DNA of 64,000 bases from an uncultured Geobacteraceae bacterium (lineage in GTDB: Bacteria; Desulfobacterota; Desulfuromonadia; Geobacterales; Pseudopelobacteraceae): positions 1-64,000 of the forward strand of contig CAIUSO010000114.1 of NCBI GenBank assembly GCA_903901875.1, written 5' to 3'. Below the pieces are notes generated by a model. The model did not search any database and was not told where the DNA came from. It worked only from the letters and a program-made list of their open reading frames with translations. Each line of letters begins with the position of its first letter. Positions within the stretch are counted from its first letter, which is position 1. Made by a program: the position numbers and the translations under genes. Positions 1-9,333 of the stretch are shown in pieces.

Positions 1-138
1 ATAATAGAGGGGGAAAGTTATAGAAAAAAGAAGGGTACCATCGGGCTCAAACTATGATACGTTAACGAACCAATTCAGCACGCCGTGCCTGGGTGAATGG
101 GTATGAAAACCAGGTGGGTGAATGCTCGTGAAAAATGA

Positions 139-306
139 CACCAGGAACAAGTAGCGGCCAAAATGGGTGTTTCTCAGCCTTCATTGGCGAGAGTAGAAGC
201 GACACTCGGCTCTCACCGTCATTCACCGTCTCTTGAGATGCTCCGCAAGTACGCTGCTGCTGTCAACTGCAAGCTGGAGATCAAGCTGATACCGCAGCAT
301 TCGTAA
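139..306 (+). pseudogene. XRE-family antitoxin remnant (3' part only)
   Basis: An open frame reads QEQVAAKMGVSQPSLARVEA and ends LEIKLIPQHS-stop, which is the helix-turn-helix and C-terminal tail typical of HigA-like XRE antitoxins of about 100 aa. The frame is closed at its 5' side by a TGA at 136-138. Upstream, ATG ACA CCA (135-143) would continue into the frame if the single G at 144 were removed, so a one-base insertion plus a further upstream stop (129-131) have broken the gene. No toxin gene is visible in the remaining 130 bases. It is a decayed toxin-antitoxin remnant. Confidence 0.6.
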
Positions 307-562
307 TTGTGGCTTGTCCGTCTACCGCCAAGTGGACGCTTTAGCCTTAAATTATCAACGCCAGCAACGCTGGAGTTATCATAATGAACACGAGCGACAT
401 GCTTATTACGATTGTTCGAAGGACGTATGGAAGGTGACGTGTCAAATTGATAGCGATAAACAACCAAGCGCCCAATTCCGATGATTACCCTTACAAATTG
501 TTTATTTGTGATATTGAAAATTAAAGCACCAAAGATCCAGTCAGCCATAATCAGTGACATTA

Positions 563-757
563 CTATAAGAGGAAATGCCCCTGCGCATTTGATGAAATCC
601 GCCTTTTCTTCTTTCGATTTGTTCCACTTTTGATTGAGCCAGTAATCTGGGCCGATACCTTGCCAGCATCTTTCAATATCTCACGATCATTCAGAGTCAA
701 AAAACCTTCCAGCTTGGTGATCCAGTCTTGCATAGTTCCCTGTGCCGGGCAATAATA
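563..757 (-). pseudogene. RhuM-like virulence protein C-terminal remnant
   Basis: Reading the minus strand from ATG at 733 gives a 56-codon frame beginning MQDWITKLEGFLTLNDREIL and continuing KDAGKVSAQITGS, ending at TAG 563-565. This resembles the conserved C-terminal segment of RhuM-family proteins (virulence protein RhuM, often in mobile or defence contexts). The frame is preceded by stops, and an overlapping frame (ITREEVEQLALGI, about 745-800) may be more of the same decayed gene. It is too short to be functional. The call rests on recalled family sequence, so the family name is moderate confidence while its broken state is clear. Confidence 0.45.
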
Positions 758-823
758 CCAAGTGCCAACTGCTCAACCTCTTCACGGGTGATTGATTCGG
801 CAAGGCACCTATGGATAGCCGAA

Positions 824-857
824 CAAAAAAAACGGCCCGTAAAGGGCCGTTTTTTTT
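824..857 (-). terminator. Rho-independent terminator after the FKBP gene
   Basis: A run of A, the stem ACGGCCC-GTAA-GGGCCGT and a run of T form a symmetric hairpin 27 bases beyond the FKBP stop codon. With A and T tracts on both sides it can work in either direction. Confidence 0.85.
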
Positions 858-883
858 GCTGCAGTAAACAATCAGTGCGATGA

Positions 884-1399
884 CTAGCCGATGCTGACCA
901 GTTCGATCTCAAAGGTAACATCTTCGCCGGCCAGCGGGTGGTTGGCGTCAAAGGTAACCTGATCTTCGTTGGCTTCCAGAACGACGACTTCAAGCTCTTC
1001 ATCATCTTCATTGGAAAGGCTCAGTTCATCCCCCACTTCCGGGATCAGATCCTCAGGAAGCTCACTGCGTGGCACGGTGAATACCTTTTCCTTGTCGTAC
1101 TCGCCGAAAGCATCGACAGCGGCGATCTTGACGGTTTTTTTCTCGCCCGGTGCCATGCCGACAATGGCAGCATCAATCTGCGGAAAGAGAATTTCTTCGC
1201 CCAGAATGAAGGTCATGGGGCCGCTTTCGTGGCCGCCACAGCCGCATTCATCATCTTCGCAGCCATCTTCACACCCTTCGTCACAGCATTCATCTTCATT
1301 ACATTCGGTATCTTCCAGCGTTGAGTCGAATACGGTTCCATCGTCCAGAGTTCCGGTGAAATTAATTGTTACGGTAGTGCCTCTTTCTGCCTGTGCCAT
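884..1399 (-). CDS. SlyD-like FKBP peptidyl-prolyl isomerase with Cys/acid-rich insert
   Basis: Predicted cytoplasmic FKBP-type prolyl isomerase and folding helper. The N-terminal half VTINFTGTLDDGTVFDST and the distal AFGEYDKEKVFTVPRSELP and ANHPLAGEDVTFEIELV match the SlyD layout, in which an insert-in-flap chaperone domain sits inside the FKBP fold. Between the first strand pair and PMTFILGEEILFPQ lies an insert of about 30 residues with seven Cys (including CC and CGC), one His and many Asp/Glu. SlyD normally carries its metal-binding Cys/His at the C-terminus; here that tail is absent and the cluster is internal. The start is placed at the ATG at 1399, five codons inside the longest frame, because AGAGG lies about 8 bases upstream. 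It lies downstream of ftsZ but has terminators on both sides, so it is probably a separate unit. Confidence 0.85.
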   Translation of the reverse strand: MAQAERGTTVTINFTGTLDDGTVFDSTLEDTECNEDECCDEGCEDGCEDDECGCGGHESGPMTFILGEEILFPQIDAAIVGMAPGEKKTVKIAAVDAFGEYDKEKVFTVPRSELPEDLIPEVGDELSLSNEDDEELEVVVLEANEDQVTFDANHPLAGEDVTFEIELVSIG

Positions 1400-1501
1400 T
1401 GGTCTGCCTCTCATTATGGGTTAAGTGATATTGTACAGCGAGACAAAATACGGGAGAGTTTGTCATTCGTCCAGATAAATTTTAAGAGTTGTTAAAACAG
1501 G

Positions 1502-1534
1502 AAAAAAACGAGGGGAGCAATTGGCCCCCCTCGT
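1502..1534 (-). terminator. Intrinsic terminator of the dcw operon
   Basis: On the minus strand ACGAGGGG and CCCCTCGT form an 8-bp stem around a short AT/GC loop and are followed by seven T. It lies 17 bases after the ftsZ stop and marks the end of the division cluster transcript. Confidence 0.85.
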
Positions 1535-1550
1535 CAGGTTCGTGTATAAT

Positions 1551-2723
1551 TTAATCTACGGATTTTCGCAGAAACGTCGGGATATCGTACTGATCTTCAT
1601 CGTCGTCAATAAACGACACCGCCGGACGAAGCCGGGTCACATTCTCAACCTTTTCACGGTCACGGACAAAGGTCGGACGATCGAGGGAGGCGGGACTGGA
1701 GACATGCTTGTCGGCCAGGGCCGACATACCGATTCTGCGGGCACCATGCCCCTTTTCCGCATCAAAACGGTCGCCGAAACCGGTGGCTATAACCGTAACC
1801 TTGATGCTGTCCCCCATATCGTCGTCACGTACCACACCGATCTTGATGTTGGCCTCTTCGTGGACTTTTTCGTGGACGATGCGGTTTACCGTATTGTAAT
1901 CATCCATGGTCATGGCAGCGGAACCGGTAATATTAACCAGCACCCCTTTGGCACCCGAGATGTCATTATCTTCGAGCAAGGGGCTGGAAATAGCATTATT
2001 GACCGCATCAGCGGCCCGATTGTCACCACTCCCCATGCCGATACCCATCATGGCCATACCACGGACACTCATGACGGTTTTAACATCGGCAAAGTCCAGA
2101 TTCATCAGACCTGTTGAGGTAATCAGCTCCGAAATACCCTGCACGGCCTGACGGAGTACGTCGTCGGAGGGCTTGAAAGCGTCGAACAGCGACATATTTT
2201 TGCTTGCCAGGCTGATAAGACGATCATTGGGAATGATGATAAGTGAATCAACATGTTTTTTCAGCTCGGCAATGCCCTGATCTGCCAGCACTGAACGGGA
2301 CTTCCCTTCGTAGGTGAACGGCTTGGTGACCACACCAACGGTCAGCACGCCGGTTTCACGGGCCGCTTCGGCAATAACAGGAGCAGCACCGGTTCCGGTG
2401 CCCCCACCCATACCGGCAGCGATGAATACCAGATCGGCACCCTTGATGGCTTCGGCCAGCTGTTCCTTGTTTTCAAGGGCAGCGGCGGTACCGACCTCCG
2501 GCTTGGAACCGGCACCGAGTCCCTTGGTAAGCTCACGGCCAAGCTGAAGCTTGACCGGTGCTTTCGAGGTTCTGAGGGATTGGGCATCCGTATTTGCTAC
2601 GATAAAATCGACTTTATGTATTGAGCTGGAAATCATGGTGTTGACAGCGTTGCCCCCCCCACCTCCAACTCCGATAACTTTTATGACAGCACTCTGCTCT
2701 ATGGTATCATCAAATTCAAACAT
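1551..2723 (-). CDS. ftsZ: Cell division GTPase FtsZ
   Basis: Tubulin-like GTPase that polymerises into the division ring. It is 390 aa, a normal length. The N-terminus has VIGVGGGGGNAVNTM, the GTP-binding loop is present as AAGMGGGTGTGAAPVIA, and the T7-loop region is intact. A short variable linker follows the core, and the C-terminal tail ends DDEDQYDIPTFLRKSVD, the conserved peptide that binds FtsA and other partners. The start is ATG with two good ribosome sites (AGGAG and GGGAG) in the 20 bases before it. A 133-base spacer separates it from ftsA, the widest gap in the cluster, so extra ftsZ expression from a local promoter is possible but no clear one was found. Confidence 0.98.
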   Translation of the reverse strand: MFEFDDTIEQSAVIKVIGVGGGGGNAVNTMISSSIHKVDFIVANTDAQSLRTSKAPVKLQLGRELTKGLGAGSKPEVGTAAALENKEQLAEAIKGADLVFIAAGMGGGTGTGAAPVIAEAARETGVLTVGVVTKPFTYEGKSRSVLADQGIAELKKHVDSLIIIPNDRLISLASKNMSLFDAFKPSDDVLRQAVQGISELITSTGLMNLDFADVKTVMSVRGMAMMGIGMGSGDNRAADAVNNAISSPLLEDNDISGAKGVLVNITGSAAMTMDDYNTVNRIVHEKVHEEANIKIGVVRDDDMGDSIKVTVIATGFGDRFDAEKGHGARRIGMSALADKHVSSPASLDRPTFVRDREKVENVTRLRPAVSFIDDDEDQYDIPTFLRKSVD

Positions 2724-2856
2724 TCGTTCTCCCTTCTCCTGTTGTGTAACTCAAAACGCTCCCCTGACCGGAGAAATGTAACCTCAATTAGACCAAAAAA
2801 CAAAGGAAAAAATAATATTTTTTTTATGAAAAACCGGGCCCTTTAAAAACAGACGG

Positions 2857-4098
2857 TTAGAAGAACTCGCGGAACCAACCCTTCATCCGCCCAAAAACAG
2901 ACCCGAACAGTTTTTCATCGTTGTTCTTGCCGGTGGGGAATTCCCGGGTGGTTGCATTACGGGTGCCGTACACCACCAGGCCCACGCCGGTGGCGTACAC
3001 CGGTGACTTCACCACGTCAGTCAATCCGCCGATTCGCTGGGGAAGACCGCGCCGTACCGGCAGATTGAAAATCTGCTCGGCAAGTTCAGGAATCCCCTCA
3101 AGGATACTGGAACCACCGGTAATAACTACTCCCGAGGCGATGGAGTCCTCAAGCCCCGATTTCATAATTTCCCGATTGACCAGGGCAAAAATTTCCTCCA
3201 TACGGGGTCCGAGGATTTCGCACAACACATTCCGGGACAATTCACGGGGTTTACGTCCCCCCACGCTGGGCACCTCGATTTTGTCCTCTTTGCCAACCAG
3301 AGAAGCGAGGCAGCAGCCATATTTTTGTTTGATTTTCTCTGCTTCTGCAAAGGGAGTGCGAAGCCCCACGGCGATGTCGTTGGTCAGCTGATTCCCCCCC
3401 AGGGAGATGACAGACGTGTACTTGATGGCACCATCGGCAAAAATGGCAATATCCGTGGTTCCCCCACCGATATCGACCATGCAGACCCCCAGCTCCTTTT
3501 CGTCGTCCGACAGTACCGCATGCGACGATGCCAGCTGTTCCAGCACGATATCTGCCACATCCAGGCCAGCCCGGTTGCACGACTTGACAATATTCTGGGC
3601 ACTGGCCACGGCACCGGTCACAATATGGACTTTCGCTTCCAGACGTACGCCGCTCATGCCAAGCGGTTCGCGGATGCCGTCCTGTTCGTCGATGATGAAT
3701 TCCTGGGGCAGAATGTGCAGAACTTCCCGATCCATGGGAATGTTGATCGCCTTGGCGGCATCAATTACACGGCGCACATCTTCCTGGGAAACTTCGCGGT
3801 TTTTGATGGCAATGACACCGTTGGAGTTGAGCCCCTTGATATGGCCACCCGCAATGCCGGCGTACACCGATTTGATCTCGCACCCCGCCATCAGCTCAGC
3901 CTCTTCGATAGCTTTTCTGATGGCACCGACCGTGCTCTCAATATTGATGACCACACCCTTGCGCAGACCGCTGGAAGGGCTGGTGCCAATACCGACGATA
4001 TCAATTCCCTCTTCCGTAATATTGCCAACGATGGCACAGATCTTGGTGGTACCGATGTCAAGACCGACAATCAGATTATCCCGTTTGGTTGCTGACAT
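2857..4098 (-). CDS. ftsA: Cell division protein FtsA
   Basis: Actin-family ATPase that tethers FtsZ to the membrane. It is 413 aa with the phosphate-1 motif LDIGTTKICAIVG near residue 13, the inserted SHS2 (1C) domain around residues 85-160, the phosphate-2 motif MVDIGGGTTDIAIF and the adenosine motif VVITGGSSILEGI. The C-terminus (MKGWFREFF) is an amphipathic membrane-targeting helix. The ATG start is preceded by GGGGGGAG at ideal spacing. It follows ftsQ by 39 bases and is in the same operon. Confidence 0.97.
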   Translation of the reverse strand: MSATKRDNLIVGLDIGTTKICAIVGNITEEGIDIVGIGTSPSSGLRKGVVINIESTVGAIRKAIEEAELMAGCEIKSVYAGIAGGHIKGLNSNGVIAIKNREVSQEDVRRVIDAAKAINIPMDREVLHILPQEFIIDEQDGIREPLGMSGVRLEAKVHIVTGAVASAQNIVKSCNRAGLDVADIVLEQLASSHAVLSDDEKELGVCMVDIGGGTTDIAIFADGAIKYTSVISLGGNQLTNDIAVGLRTPFAEAEKIKQKYGCCLASLVGKEDKIEVPSVGGRKPRELSRNVLCEILGPRMEEIFALVNREIMKSGLEDSIASGVVITGGSSILEGIPELAEQIFNLPVRRGLPQRIGGLTDVVKSPVYATGVGLVVYGTRNATTREFPTGKNNDEKLFGSVFGRMKGWFREFF

Positions 4099-4137
4099 AC
4101 TACTCCCCCCTGCCTGTTATAAGAAATAAGCTGTAAC

Positions 4138-4959
4138 CTAGCTTTTTTTAACGATTATTTTGTCTTTATAGTCAAGATCGATATAACTGATTGTCGGCAA
4201 CTGCACCAACAGACCCCGGTAAATCCGGGCAAAGCGTTCAATCTTTGCGCTGAAATCATCGGAACCGACCTTCACCGGCAGTGCTCCTGATGCGGTAAAC
4301 AGCGTAAAACCGTACCCTTTATCGTAATGAATCTCCGATACATCCGCAAGAATAAATGCACCCTTTTCCCGTAATATTTTCAGGAGTTGACAGGTTGACT
4401 CCAGAGCTTCCCTGGTCCCCTTGGGATCACTGGCAAGATCCTCCTCGCGAAATCCGGTAACTACCGGATAGTCCAGCTTGTCTCCCTGATTGAGCACCTT
4501 GAAAACAGTACCCTTCTTATCCAGATAATAGATGAATCCCATGTTGACAATGGCCAACGGCTCCCGCTCCACGATAGTAATGGAAATGGTATCGGGAAAA
4601 TAGCGGTTCACCCGTACGGTTTCTACCCAGGGATTCTGGAGGATGTGCTCCCCGATCTGTTTCAGGTTCATCCTGAGCAGTTCTTTGCCCGGTTCCACCC
4701 CCGCCAGCCCGACAATCTCGTCACGGGTCAGGTGCTTGCAGGGTGAAATATCCAGGGTTTTAAGCGAAAACAGGGAAACGGCGTTAATGGCACGGTAACC
4801 ACCATAGAGCACTCCGGCCACCAGAGAGCACAAAGCAACCCCGACAACGGCATACGTGAGAGGCCGCAGGTATTTTTTGTAATCAACAGGTTTACGCTGC
4901 ACCCTTACTTTGTTAGGCGTCACTTTCCGCTGTTGTGATAATTTGGCAAAATCCCGCAC
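4138..4959 (-). CDS. ftsQ: Cell division protein FtsQ (POTRA domain)
   Basis: Bitopic divisome protein linking early and late division proteins in the periplasm. It is 273 aa: a basic cytoplasmic N-terminus, one transmembrane helix around residues 35-55 (YAVVGVALCSLVAGVLYGG), then a POTRA domain (FSLKTLDISPCKHLTRDEIV) and the FtsQ beta domain with PDTISITIVEREPLAIV. The start is GTG, with AAAGG inside the end of ddl about 11 bases upstream. Only 3 bases separate it from ddl. Confidence 0.93.
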   Translation of the reverse strand: MRDFAKLSQQRKVTPNKVRVQRKPVDYKKYLRPLTYAVVGVALCSLVAGVLYGGYRAINAVSLFSLKTLDISPCKHLTRDEIVGLAGVEPGKELLRMNLKQIGEHILQNPWVETVRVNRYFPDTISITIVEREPLAIVNMGFIYYLDKKGTVFKVLNQGDKLDYPVVTGFREEDLASDPKGTREALESTCQLLKILREKGAFILADVSEIHYDKGYGFTLFTASGALPVKVGSDDFSAKIERFARIYRGLLVQLPTISYIDLDYKDKIIVKKS

Positions 4960-4962
4960 GGC

Positions 4963-5889
4963 TTAATTTACCTTTGTAGAGAGTGATGCGGTTTCAATAA
5001 TGCGTGACACAAGGGCTTCGAAAGAAAGCCCGGCCCCTTTGAGGGCAATTTCCGGCAACAGAGAGAGGGCGGTCATGCCGGGAAGAGTATTTACTTCCAG
5101 AACATAGCAGTCACCCTCCGCTGTCACCAGCAAGTCGGCACGACTGTACCCCCGACACCCGAGTGAACGATGGGCAGCCAGGCCGGTCCGCAGTGCTTTT
5201 TCGTAGAGAGCCGGCTCAAGTCGGGCCGGGAACAGATGTTCCGCCATGCCATCGCTGTATTTGGCCTCGAAATCGTAAAATTCATTTTTGGGAACGATCT
5301 CAATGGCACCGATCGGCTGATCATCAAGAATACCGATCTGCACCTCCTGCCCTTTGATATACTGTTCCACCAAAATTTCTTCGTCGTGCCGAAAGGCCAG
5401 CTCAAGGGCCCCAGCCAGCTGTGACTCGTCCCTGACAATGGACACGCCGACCGACGATCCCTCCTGCACCGGTTTGACCACCACCGGTAGAGCGAAGGGA
5501 AGTTCAGATAGTATAACCGATTCATTCCGCCCATAACAGCGAAATGGTGCCGTCAGGATACCACTGGCAGCGAAGACCCGCTTGCTGTACAGCTTGTGCA
5601 TGGCCAAGGCGCTGGCCAGCACACCGGAACCGGTGTAGGGAATCTGCAGCAGTTCCAGCACCCCCTGCACACAGCCATCCTCACCGTACCGGCCATGGAG
5701 GGCGACAAACGCCACCGCCACATCTTCCCGCTGCATAACCTCAACCAGATCCCGCCCAACATCAATGAGCACCGCCCGGTATCCGGCCCCAATGAGGGCC
5801 CCATACACAGCTGCGCCACTCTTCAGGGACACGTCACGTTCAGCCGAGAGCCCACCGTACAATACGCCGATTTTCTTTGATTTATTCAT
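4963..5889 (-). CDS. ddl: D-alanine--D-alanine ligase
   Basis: ATP-grasp enzyme joining two D-Ala for the peptidoglycan stem peptide. The N-terminal motif [21 protein letters not shown] is diagnostic. [16 protein letters not shown] (ATP-grasp) and [20 protein letters not shown] (metal and D-Ala site) are intact. The frame is open to ATG 5925, but the start is placed at the ATG at 5889 (308 aa). AAGG lies 8 bases before it, homologues begin just before KKIGVL, and the upstream extension [12 protein letters not shown] has no good ribosome site. Either start leaves the enzyme whole. Confidence 0.95.
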   Translation of the reverse strand: MNKSKKIGVLYGGLSAERDVSLKSGAAVYGALIGAGYRAVLIDVGRDLVEVMQREDVAVAFVALHGRYGEDGCVQGVLELLQIPYTGSGVLASALAMHKLYSKRVFAASGILTAPFRCYGRNESVILSELPFALPVVVKPVQEGSSVGVSIVRDESQLAGALELAFRHDEEILVEQYIKGQEVQIGILDDQPIGAIEIVPKNEFYDFEAKYSDGMAEHLFPARLEPALYEKALRTGLAAHRSLGCRGYSRADLLVTAEGDCYVLEVNTLPGMTALSLLPEIALKGAGLSFEALVSRIIETASLSTKVN

Positions 5890-5928
5890 GTTGATTGCCT
5901 TGTTGGGGCACAGTTCAGAAAGCATACG

Positions 5929-6828
5929 TTAAATTTCACCCACTATACGCACTTCTTCCTCAAGTGTCACGCCGGATATTGCACAAACCTGATTTTTTAT
6001 CGTCTCTGCCAACGCAAGAAAATCTCTGGTGGTGGCTCCACCGGCATTGACCAGAAAATTACTGTGTACTTCCGACACCAACGCTCCCCCCACCGCCGTT
6101 CCCCGCAGACCGGCGGCATCTATCAGGCGCCAGGCTGCCTGCCCGGGGGGATTTTTAAAAAACGAGCCGGCACTGGGAAACCCCACATTATGTTTGGTAC
6201 GGCGCAACTCCAGATCCCTGCGGATATCCTCCTCAACGATCCCGGCATCGCACTCCGAGAGCCTGAATCGGGCAGCCAGCACAATGTCACCGGCTTCAAG
6301 CTCCAGACGACGGTAGGCGTACTTAATCTCGTCCCGGCATACCGACATGACAGTGCCGTTGCGCAGTAGAGTCAACTGTTCCGTATGGCTCAGAATCCCC
6401 TGACCATAGGCCCCGGCATTCATGGTGAGGGCTCCGCCGATGGTTCCCGGAATTCCGGAGATGAAACTGATCCCCCCAAGCCCCCGTTGCTGGGCGAAAC
6501 GGACCACCGGAAGGTTTTCGGCACCCGCCTCCGCCTCGACGAACAGCTCATCAACCAGGCCGATCCGGTTAAACCGTTCCAGGGAGATCACACACCCGCG
6601 AATTCCGCCATCCCGCACCAGTAGATTGTACCCCCGGCCGATGGTCATCCAGGGGAGTCCTTCCCCCTGCAGCCACGAAAGCAGGCCACAGAGGTCGTCA
6701 GAATCCTCGGGAATGGCAAAGAAATCGGCCGGGCCTCCCGTTTTCAGGGACGTATGACGTTCCATTGGCTCATTACGCAACAACTCCCCGCGAAACGCTA
6801 TGGCAGTTTCCCTACTCTGACCGTTCAC
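5929..6828 (-). CDS. murB: UDP-N-acetylenolpyruvoylglucosamine reductase MurB
   Basis: FAD enzyme that reduces UDP-GlcNAc-enolpyruvate to UDP-MurNAc. It is 299 aa, typical of the shorter type IIa/IIb MurB. Visible motifs are NTSLKTGGPAD-like (HTSLKTGGPADFFA), the FAD-binding IGRGYNLLVRDGG, GIPGTIGGALTMNAGAYG, and the catalytic serine segment FPSAGSFFKNP. The start is GTG with GGGGGG five bases upstream. It follows murC closely. Confidence 0.97.
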   Translation of the reverse strand: MNGQSRETAIAFRGELLRNEPMERHTSLKTGGPADFFAIPEDSDDLCGLLSWLQGEGLPWMTIGRGYNLLVRDGGIRGCVISLERFNRIGLVDELFVEAEAGAENLPVVRFAQQRGLGGISFISGIPGTIGGALTMNAGAYGQGILSHTEQLTLLRNGTVMSVCRDEIKYAYRRLELEAGDIVLAARFRLSECDAGIVEEDIRRDLELRRTKHNVGFPSAGSFFKNPPGQAAWRLIDAAGLRGTAVGGALVSEVHSNFLVNAGGATTRDFLALAETIKNQVCAISGVTLEEEVRIVGEI

Positions 6829-6846
6829 CTTACCCCCCGACGACTA

Positions 6847-8217
6847 TTACTGTAACAGTGACACCAGTGTTTCCCCCTGCTGCCAGATATTTCCTGCACC
6901 AAGGGTAATCACGATGTCCCCTTCCCGTACAATGCCGGCCAGATGTTCGGGAATCAGCTCCCGATTACCGATCCAGGTCACATCCTTCTGGCCGTGGCGA
7001 CGGACCTCAACTGCCAGCCGTTCGGCAGTGGCACCGTCAATGGGCTGCTCTCCGGCGGCATAGACATCGGTCAGCACCAGCACATCGGCATCAGAGAAGG
7101 CGGTAACGAATTCATCGAACAGTTCATGGGTGCGGGTATAGCGATGGGGCTGAAAGGCCGCCACAACACGCCGTTCCGGCCATCCCTGCCGGGCTGCGGC
7201 AAGGGTTGCCCTTATCTCTGCCGGATGATGGCCATAGTCATCCACCACCATGATACCCCGTGGCTCCCCTTTCACCGTAAAACGGCGTCCCACGCCGCTG
7301 AATGCGGCAAAACCCTCCTGAATGGCGGTGAAGGGGATGTCCAGTTCAAGGGCCACGGCGATACAGGCCATGGCGTTCAGAACATTGTGGGGACCGGGCA
7401 TGGGAAAGGTTATTTCACCGAGACGATACCCTTTGAAGTGGGCGATGAACGAGGTTTTGAAACCGTCATGACGCACATGGGTGGCACGGATATCGGCCTG
7501 AGCCGATAAGCCGTAGGTCATGTAGCGTTTTTTGACACGGGGAAGTATTTCCCGAATGTTCCGATCATCAAGACAGAGTACCGCCAGTCCGTAAAAGGGC
7601 ACTTTGTTGATAAACTCCACAAAGGTATCCTTAATCTCTTCGATGCCGGAATAGTGATCCAGATGGTCGGCGTCGATGTTGGTAACCACCGCAATGGTGG
7701 GAGAAAGCAGCAGAAACGATCCATCCGACTCGTCGGCCTCCGCCAGAAGGAATTTGCCCTGACCGATCTGGGCATTGGTGCCGATGGCATTCAGCTTGCC
7801 GCCAATAACTACGGTCGGATCGATGCCGGCATGGCCCAGAATGGCCGCCCCCATGGAGGTGGTGGTCGTCTTGCCGTGGGTTCCGGCAATGGCAATGCCA
7901 TATTTCATCCGCATCAGTTCGGCCAGCATCTCGGCGCGGGGGATAACCGGCACATGGAGCCGGTGTGCTTCCACAACCTCCGGATTTTCGTCATGGACGG
8001 CCGAAGAAATAACCACCACATCCACATCGGTCAGATTCTCGGCCTGGTGGCCGATGCCGATTTCGGCCCCGAGGGAAGCAAGTCGTTCGGTGATATCAGA
8101 AGAGCGCAGGTCAGAACCAGATACCTTGTAGCCCAGGTTAAGGAGCACCTCGGCGATACCGCTCATGCCGATACCACCAATGCCGACGAAATGGATCTTG
8201 TCTATTTTTCCGTACAT
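6847..8217 (-). CDS. murC: UDP-N-acetylmuramate--L-alanine ligase MurC
   Basis: Cytoplasmic Mur ligase that adds L-Ala to UDP-MurNAc. It is 456 aa. The N-terminal Rossmann motif [17 protein letters not shown], the P-loop [13 protein letters not shown], the Mur signature [11 protein letters not shown] followed by [10 protein letters not shown], and the C-terminal [16 protein letters not shown] are all present. It lies between murG (18-base gap) and murB. Confidence 0.98.
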   Translation of the reverse strand: MYGKIDKIHFVGIGGIGMSGIAEVLLNLGYKVSGSDLRSSDITERLASLGAEIGIGHQAENLTDVDVVVISSAVHDENPEVVEAHRLHVPVIPRAEMLAELMRMKYGIAIAGTHGKTTTTSMGAAILGHAGIDPTVVIGGKLNAIGTNAQIGQGKFLLAEADESDGSFLLLSPTIAVVTNIDADHLDHYSGIEEIKDTFVEFINKVPFYGLAVLCLDDRNIREILPRVKKRYMTYGLSAQADIRATHVRHDGFKTSFIAHFKGYRLGEITFPMPGPHNVLNAMACIAVALELDIPFTAIQEGFAAFSGVGRRFTVKGEPRGIMVVDDYGHHPAEIRATLAAARQGWPERRVVAAFQPHRYTRTHELFDEFVTAFSDADVLVLTDVYAAGEQPIDGATAERLAVEVRRHGQKDVTWIGNRELIPEHLAGIVREGDIVITLGAGNIWQQGETLVSLLQ

Positions 8218-8235
8218 GGGAACTACCTTTCGTGG

Positions 8236-9333
8236 TCAGGGTAACTTCGTCATTTCATCAACAATAATCTTCGCCGCATCAAGGCGCGCCAGACCAAGGG
8301 CCAGATCTCCCGTATTCCGGATCAGCTCAGGGTCCCCCGCCAGGGTAGTGATGGCAGCGGCCAGGGATTCACCGGTCAGCTCCCGCTCAAGCATCATGAA
8401 ACAGGCATCCTTCTTGAGCAGCGCCTCGGCATTACGCCGCTGATGATCGTCAACAGCATGGGGAAACGGGATGAACAGGCACGCTTTGCCGCAGGCGGTC
8501 ACCTCGGCAATGGTGGTTGCTCCGGCACGGCAGATGATCAGATCCGCAGCGGCGTAGTGTGCCGCCATATCGGCGATAAAGGGGGTTACGACAGCATCAA
8601 CCCCCGCCCCACGGTACGCGTCCCGAACCTCGGCACACTCTTTTTCACCGGTCTGGTGGGTAATGTGAAGTTTCACACCGCTGTCCCGCAGCAAGGGTAA
8701 CGCCCGGACCATGGCGGCATTGAGCGCATGGGCCCCCTGACTGCCGCCAAAGATGAAGAGATGAAACAGGTCATCGGTCCGCCTCCCCTGCTCTGCTCCA
8801 CCGGCCCCAGCCGGGGCAACAATATCCAGAATCTGCCGACGCAGCGGATTGCCGGTCAGCTGGGTGGTCGCCGACGGAAAATAGCGGGCCGACTCCTCCA
8901 GGGTAATGAACACTTTCGTGGCAAAGCGCGCCAGCAGCCGGTTGGTCTGCCCCGGTATGGCATTCTGTTCGTGAATAAAGCGGGGAATCCCCCTGCCTCG
9001 GGCCGCAAGCACCATGGGCAAGGAGGCATAGCCGCCAACTCCCAGCACCATGTCGGGACAGAATTCCTTGAGTACTTTTCGGGACTGGGCATAGCCGTAG
9101 AGCATGAGTGCCCCCCCCTTGAGCTGGGCGGCAAGCCCTTTGCCCCGTATACCGGCGGCAGAAATCAGTGCCAGCCTGTAGCCCGCAGCGGGCACCGCCC
9201 GTGCCTCAATGCCCCGTTCGGTACCGACAAACAGCACCCGGTTGGCCGGGTCACGGGAAAGAAACTCTTCGGCGACGGCGATGCCGGGAAACAGGTGTCC
9301 ACCGGTGCCTCCACCGGCAATAATCAGTCTCAT
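8236..9333 (-). CDS. murG: UDP-GlcNAc:lipid I transferase MurG
   Basis: Membrane-associated GT-B glycosyltransferase that converts lipid I to lipid II. It is 365 aa, the usual size. The glycine-rich N-terminus IIAGGGTGGHLFPGIAVAEE, the loop VGGYASLPMVLAA, the IFGGSQGAHALNAAM motif and the C-terminal donor site CRAGATTIAEVTACGKACLF match the family. It overlaps ftsW by 4 bases (ATGA). Confidence 0.98.
   Translation of the reverse strand: MRLIIAGGGTGGHLFPGIAVAEEFLSRDPANRVLFVGTERGIEARAVPAAGYRLALISAAGIRGKGLAAQLKGGALMLYGYAQSRKVLKEFCPDMVLGVGGYASLPMVLAARGRGIPRFIHEQNAIPGQTNRLLARFATKVFITLEESARYFPSATTQLTGNPLRRQILDIVAPAGAGGAEQGRRTDDLFHLFIFGGSQGAHALNAAMVRALPLLRDSGVKLHITHQTGEKECAEVRDAYRGAGVDAVVTPFIADMAAHYAAADLIICRAGATTIAEVTACGKACLFIPFPHAVDDHQRRNAEALLKKDACFMMLERELTGESLAAAITTLAGDPELIRNTGDLALGLARLDAAKIIVDEMTKLP

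Noticed and set aside
219-560. 113-codon minus-strand frame with a hydrophobic start
   Set aside because: No ribosome site or family match, and it overlaps the clear XRE antitoxin remnant on the other strand. It may be decayed sequence but not a gene.
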